A program made the translations under genes and the position numbers. From an uncultured Bacteroidota bacterium (GTDB lineage Bacteria > Bacteroidota > Bacteroidia > Chitinophagales > Chitinophagaceae), in contig CAIYVS010000302.1 of NCBI GenBank assembly GCA_903929655.1, positions 1 to 9,509 of the forward strand: a stretch of DNA of 9,509 bases, in the 5' to 3' direction. Within the stretch, counting starts at the first letter, position 1, and each line of letters starts with the position of its first letter. The notes under the pieces are model-generated. The model did not search any database, was not told the DNA's origin, and saw only the letters and a program-made list of their open reading frames with translations. Shown one piece after another: positions 6,854 to 9,509 of the stretch.

Positions 6854-7263
6854 TGGTTGATCATTTTTATAACATGGTTATATTTAGTAGTAAACACAAG
6901 ATCATTCGTCTCCAGCAGCTTGTTCGCCCTGCTTACAGCATTTATCACAGAAGTATGGTCCTGTCCCCCAAACAACTCCGCTATCTGTGTCAACCTGATA
7001 TCCGGGAAATATCTCCTCAGCAATAAAGCCCCCAGGAAACGCAGCTCCACCACCTCCCTCGGCCTACCCTTCATCCTGAAACTATCAACGCTCATATTCA
7101 GGCTCGTTGCAATAATATGCAGCATCTGCTTCGGCGTCTTCTTCGTGCTCTCACTGGGGCACAATACTATCGTAAAGCGCATCCCCGTTTTTACCTTTAT
7201 CTGCTGCTCAGCCACACGTGCTATATGTCTTGCAGTGGCTATCTGTGCTGTTGCTGTACTCAT
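6835..7263 (-). CDS. Stand-alone DnaA domain IV (DnaA-box-binding) protein
   Basis: The 142-aa protein carries the DNA-binding domain of the replication initiator DnaA without its AAA+ domain. Residues 43-138 follow the DnaA C-terminal pattern. A first helix (KQMLHIIATSLNMSVDSF) leads to a basic loop, KGRPREVVELRFL (65-77), corresponding to the DnaA 'RRR.IV.ARQ' segment. The next motif, IRLTQIAELFGGQDHTSVIN (89-108), contains the DnaA signature GGxDHTxV. Two closing helices follow (NKLLETN and YNHVIKMINQWI). The first 40 residues are of unknown function. There is no Walker A or B, so it cannot load helicase by itself; it likely marks or competes for DnaA-box-like sites. It sits 41 bp downstream of the MuB-type gene and overlaps the next gene by 19 bp. 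DnaA domain IV proteins are also known as small host regulators, but this context points to phage or transposon replication. Confidence 0.87.
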   Translation of the reverse strand: MSTATAQIATARHIARVAEQQIKVKTGMRFTIVLCPSESTKKTPKQMLHIIATSLNMSVDSFRMKGRPREVVELRFLGALLLRRYFPDIRLTQIAELFGGQDHTSVINAVSRANKLLETNDLVFTTKYNHVIKMINQWIKEQ

Positions 7264-7304
7264 GTTATTAAGGTTTTTAAATTTTTTATAAAATATTTTT
7301 TCTC

Positions 7305-8171
7305 TTACGCAGCCAGGCTATCCTGCATATCCCCCTGCAATCTTATCTCCTGTATCAAACCCGCAATAGGATGCAAACTATTTTTACACTGCTCCTTTAT
7401 ATACCCAATCCTGTTCTCATCCTTCACATCATTCGCCAGGCAAATCAGCTCCGCATCATTCGGCCCCACCTGCCCCAGGCTCACAAAACGCCTCCCTATC
7501 ATCTTATACACCGTTTCAAAACCCTCCTTATTCTGCTGCACACCCTCCACAATCCGCCTCCTCAAATCATCATTCCCCATTATCACCACCCCGCAAAGCC
7601 CCATCAGGCAATCCGTCAGCGATATCACAAAATGCAGCACCCTATCCTTCAGTTTATGCGCATCATCTATAATCAGCAAAGGCTCATCCTGCCTGCTCAT
7701 ATTATCACACACCAGCTGCATCATCCCCGGCACCTTATCCGGCACATCATCCGCAAAATTTTTCGCCAGCTCACTAATAAAACTCTTCCTGTTATGCCCC
7801 TCCGTACACGCCATATAATACGTGTTCGCATGTTCCCTGCAATACATCCTTGCAGAAAAAGTTTTTCCCAGCCCCCTCTCTATCGCAATACCATACACCA
7901 TCGCATAATGCTTCGCATCCGCAAACAAGATCCGCAACAACATATAAGTACTCGTGTCCGCAGCATGCCACTCGCCGCAATAAAAACCCACCTGCCTCGC
8001 CAGCAAAAGCCACACAGCATCACCCACCGCATCCAGCTCATAATTCCTCAGCTTCGTGATCATACTGCTGCTCACACCCTCCAGGCTCCTGGCCGCAAGC
8101 CCCTGGCTTGCAAAACTGCTCACATACCGTAGCAGCGCCTCCCTGATTTGTAATTTCTGTTCCTGTATCAT
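7305..8171 (-). CDS. MuB-type AAA+ ATPase (transposition target-binding protein)
   Basis: The 288-aa protein resembles Mu B, the ATP-dependent DNA-binding protein that selects targets for and stimulates the MuA transposase (TnsC and IstB are functional cousins). An N-terminal helix-turn-helix lies at about 20-43 (SFASQGLAARSLEGVSSSMITKL), as in MuB. The P-loop is IERGLGKT (97-104), the Walker B is LLIIDDAH (165-172), a sensor-1-like Asn is N200 (IMGNDDL), and arginines R227/R228 lie after KMIG. The first P-loop residue is Ile where Gly is usual; the essential GKT is kept. It is the first gene of the leftward operon and starts about 130 bp from the predicted promoter. The usual MuA gene is missing upstream. 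An IstB/DnaC-type loader is a less likely alternative given the HTH and Gam context. Confidence 0.83.
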   Translation of the reverse strand: MIQEQKLQIREALLRYVSSFASQGLAARSLEGVSSSMITKLRNYELDAVGDAVWLLLARQVGFYCGEWHAADTSTYMLLRILFADAKHYAMVYGIAIERGLGKTFSARMYCREHANTYYMACTEGHNRKSFISELAKNFADDVPDKVPGMMQLVCDNMSRQDEPLLIIDDAHKLKDRVLHFVISLTDCLMGLCGVVIMGNDDLRRRIVEGVQQNKEGFETVYKMIGRRFVSLGQVGPNDAELICLANDVKDENRIGYIKEQCKNSLHPIAGLIQEIRLQGDMQDSLAA

Positions 8172-8247
8172 AACATTTCGTTTTAGTCCATTTCATCATT
8201 TGCTCGCCTCATTTTTTTATCCCATGGTTCGGGGTCTTAGACAAAAA

Positions 8248-8336
8248 TTTTGGCACAAATAAAAAATTTTATTAGTTTTGATGTCAAATAACTTGTAATT
8301 TTGACACAAATTTATTCCAATTTTTTTGACATAAAC
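8248..8336. promoter_or_regulatory. Cluster of four repressor operator-like sites
   Basis: Four related sites are spaced 28, 23 and 25 bp apart: TTTTGGCACAAAT (8248-8260), TTTTGATGTCAAAT (8276-8289), TTTTGACACAAAT (8299-8311) and TTTTGACATAAAC (8324-8336). Sites 1 and 3 differ at one base. Site 2 read in reverse is ATTTGACATCAAAA, matching site 4 closely. The shared core is TTTGACAY with a weak dyad TTTGnnnCAAA. Spacing of roughly two to two-and-a-half helical turns suits cooperative binding by a dimeric CI/LexA-like repressor, which is encoded next door. The assignment to that repressor is inference. Confidence 0.6.
8277..8303 (+). promoter_or_regulatory. Predicted repressor promoter
   Basis: TAATTTTG (8296-8303) is an exact match to the Bacteroidota -7 box TAnnTTTG. 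A TTTG at 8277-8280 could be the -33 element, but the 15-base spacer is shorter than the usual 19 or so, so the -33 call is weak. The promoter would overlap operator sites 2 and 3, implying autoregulation by the repressor. The leader to the ATG at 8372 would be about 60 bases. Confidence 0.4.
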
Positions 8337-8339
8337 AAT
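8307..8339 (-). promoter_or_regulatory. Predicted promoter of the MuB-type operon
   Basis: On the minus strand TAAATTTG (8314 to 8307) is an exact TAnnTTTG box, and ATTG (8339 to 8336) lies upstream with a 21-base spacer. It overlaps operator sites 3 and 4, so a bound repressor would block it. The start site near 8300 gives a leader of about 130 bases to the MuB-type ATG. Because the operator dyad itself contains TTTG and CAAA, part of this match may be coincidental. Confidence 0.42.
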
Positions 8340-8371
8340 TTTTGTGGAAAAAATTTAAAAAATAAATCAAG

Positions 8372-9193
8372 ATGTATCTCGCAGCCAATCTGAAATTTTT
8401 AAGAAAGAAATTCGGCAAAACACAAGACAGTCTTAGCACAGAGCTAAACATAGGCCGCACCACAATCGCCAATTACGAGTCCGGAGTCTCCGAACCAAAT
8501 GTGGACACCTTATTAACATTTTCCAATTTTTTTGGCATTTCAGTCGATCACCTACTGTCATTAAACTTGGAAAAAGAACTCCCGCATACCAAATTAATAG
8601 ATATATCATCCCTCAAAAACAGGGATACCAATACAGGCACACCCGGCCCTAAAGACCAGATGCCCCGCGTCATAACAGTAGACCGTGAAGGCAACGATAA
8701 TATTATATACGTACCCGTAAAAGCCAGGGCAGGCTACCTCTCCGGCTACGGCGACCCCGAATTCATAGAAACCCTACCCACATTCCGCCTCCCCGGCCTC
8801 AACAACGCCACCTTCCGCATGTTCGAAGTCGACGGCCCCTCCATGGCACCCAACGTGCTCAATGGAGACCGCATCATAGGCGAGTGGATAGACAGCCTCG
8901 ATAAAATACGCGACAACCGCGTACACGTCATAGTGCACAAAGGCGGCGTAGCCGTAAAACGAATAATAAACCGCATAAAAGAAAGAGGAAAACTCTACCT
9001 CAAATCAGACACCATAGCACACCGTCACGAATTCCCCACCATAGAAATAGACCCCGAAGACATAAAAGAAATATGGTACGGCCGCCTCAAGATCAGCTCC
9101 GACTTCACCGAACCCGCCGAAGTCTACCACCGCCTCGCCGATTTGGAAGTGGATGTGATGGATATGAAGAGGATGTTGAAGGAGAAGGAGTAA
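8372..9193 (+). CDS. LexA/CI-type repressor: XRE helix-turn-helix plus S24 peptidase domain
   Basis: The 273-aa protein has an N-terminal XRE DNA-binding domain (5-62) with the HTH around KTQDSLSTELNIGRTTIANYESG (16-38), then a linker, then an S24 self-cleavage domain (about 108-240). Expected active parts are all present: a cleavage-site Ala-Gly, A120-G121 in KARAGYLSG; the nucleophile S157 in VDGPSMAPNVLNGD; and the general base K196 in GVAVKRI. The C-terminus (252-273) is a charged heptad-like helix that may aid oligomerisation. By family knowledge, RecA filaments formed on DNA damage trigger self-cleavage and derepression. It diverges from the MuB-type operon across a region with four operator-like sites, so it most likely represses that operon and itself. 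The position matches the Mu repressor, although Mu's own repressor is of another type. A cellular S24 regulator is the main alternative. Confidence 0.9.
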   Translation: MYLAANLKFLRKKFGKTQDSLSTELNIGRTTIANYESGVSEPNVDTLLTFSNFFGISVDHLLSLNLEKELPHTKLIDISSLKNRDTNTGTPGPKDQMPRVITVDREGNDNIIYVPVKARAGYLSGYGDPEFIETLPTFRLPGLNNATFRMFEVDGPSMAPNVLNGDRIIGEWIDSLDKIRDNRVHVIVHKGGVAVKRIINRIKERGKLYLKSDTIAHRHEFPTIEIDPEDIKEIWYGRLKISSDFTEPAEVYHRLADLEVDVMDMKRMLKEKE

Positions 9194-9509
9194 AATCAAG
9201 GCGTCATTTCGACGAAAGGAGAAATCTCCTGAAAACCTGCAATCAGTCCAATAGAAATCCTACACCCCCGACATTGTCATGGTGGGCACAGACCCGCCAT
9301 CTCCAAAGCCGAAGCGATTGTCAGCCTGAGCCTGTCGAAGGCCTGCTGAATACCCGCAATCAGCTAATTCCCCTCTTGAGAGGTGAACGCAAGAGAACGA
9401 GCGTAGCTCAAGGGGTGTGTTTTGTCATGGCGCGGAGTGATGGCCAAGCCTTGTGCCTAGTCACGACAAAGCAATCTCGCGACAACATGAAAAAATTCCC
9501 CCTTTAGCG
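9194..9509. repeat. Mosaic of intergenic hairpin repeats
   Basis: These 316 bp hold no credible gene but several palindromic modules joined end to end. GGAGA-AA-TCTCC is at 9218-9229, within a GTCATTTCGACGAAAGG unit starting at 9203. ATGGTGGG pairs with CCCGCCAT (9279-9286 and 9293-9300). GTCAGCCTGAGCCTGTCG starts at 9320. CCCCTCTTGAG pairs imperfectly with CTCAAGGGG (9370-9380 and 9407-9415). A GTCATGGCGCGGAGTGATGG unit with AAGCAATCTCGCGA follows (9425-9484), and the start of a CCCCC-type module lies at 9495-9509. A linker, GAAAACCTGCAATCAG (9231-9246), recurs as GAATACCCGCAATCAG (9348-9363), 14 of 16 bases alike. Such modules are widespread between genes in Bacteroidota. None shows a clean terminator U-tract for the repressor gene. 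Confidence 0.65.

Larger units (their letters stand above)
8172..8371. promoter_or_regulatory. Divergent control region between MuB operon and repressor gene
   Basis: This 200-bp AT-rich region separates the leftward MuB-type gene from the rightward repressor. The half nearest the repressor (8248-8336) holds four related operator-like sites and both predicted promoters. The half nearest MuB (8172-8247) would be the mRNA leader of the leftward operon and shows only a possible half-site, AGACAAAA (8240-8246 region). The arrangement is that of a phage lysis-lysogeny switch. No room exists here for a ner- or MuA-type gene. Confidence 0.65.

Noticed and set aside
7117..8132. Long plus-strand ORFs (233 and 253 aa) opposite the MuB-type gene
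   Set aside because: They are antisense to a clearly recognisable ATPase with Walker motifs. Their His/Pro/Ile-rich composition is what reverse-strand translation of this codon usage gives.
9073..9507. 144-aa plus-strand ORF after the repressor active site
   Set aside because: It is out of frame with the repressor and continues into the palindromic repeats. The composition is repeat-derived.
1..9509. CRISPR array, tRNA or rRNA genes, integrase or insertion sequence
   Set aside because: No regularly spaced identical repeats, no tRNA-like cloverleaf or rRNA stretch, and no tyrosine/serine recombinase or DDE transposase motif were seen on either strand.

Overview
The window looks like a chromosome segment from a Bacteroidota bacterium, most likely of the Chitinophagia type. 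The signs are AT-rich intergenic DNA, no obvious Shine-Dalgarno sequences, several exact matches to the Bacteroidota -7 promoter box TAnnTTTG, a hybrid sensor kinase typical of the phylum, and mosaic intergenic hairpin repeats of a kind common in these genomes. The genus call is inference from general appearance; no search was run.

Left part (1-5462), probably host genes. The last codons of an unknown gene (1-75) are followed by a class I CPD photolyase (279-1583). Forty-one bases later, on the same strand, lies a bacterial GRAS-family protein (1625-2728), a relative of the plant GRAS regulators with a Rossmann methyltransferase-like fold. A membrane-anchored hybrid histidine kinase (4887-2725, minus strand) converges on it with a 4-bp tail-to-tail overlap and has its own good Bacteroidota promoter. 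A 330-bp intergenic stretch with a minus-strand terminator-like hairpin precedes a small 81-aa winged-helix-like protein (5217-5462).

Right part (about 5769-9193), a Mu-like early-region module. On the minus strand, in transcription order, are a MuB-type AAA+ ATPase (8171-7305), a stand-alone DnaA domain IV protein (7263-6835), an unknown 104-aa protein that overlaps it (6853-6539), and a Mu Gam-type DNA-end-binding protein (6278-5769). Facing away on the plus strand is a LexA/CI-type repressor (8372-9193) with an XRE helix-turn-helix and a complete S24 Ser/Lys dyad. The 200-bp divergent region carries four related operator-like sites and two overlapping TAnnTTTG promoters, as in a temperate-phage switch. 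What is missing is striking: there is no MuA (DDE) transposase between repressor and MuB, where Mu-like elements usually keep it, and no late or structural phage genes before the host-like genes on the left. The segment is either a deletion remnant, a satellite that works with a transposase elsewhere, or a domesticated set of DNA-handling genes under damage-responsive control.

Intergenic repeats (6381-6510 and 9194-9509). Hairpin-forming repeats interrupt the minus-strand operon between the 104-aa gene and gam, and fill the space after the repressor to the end of the window.
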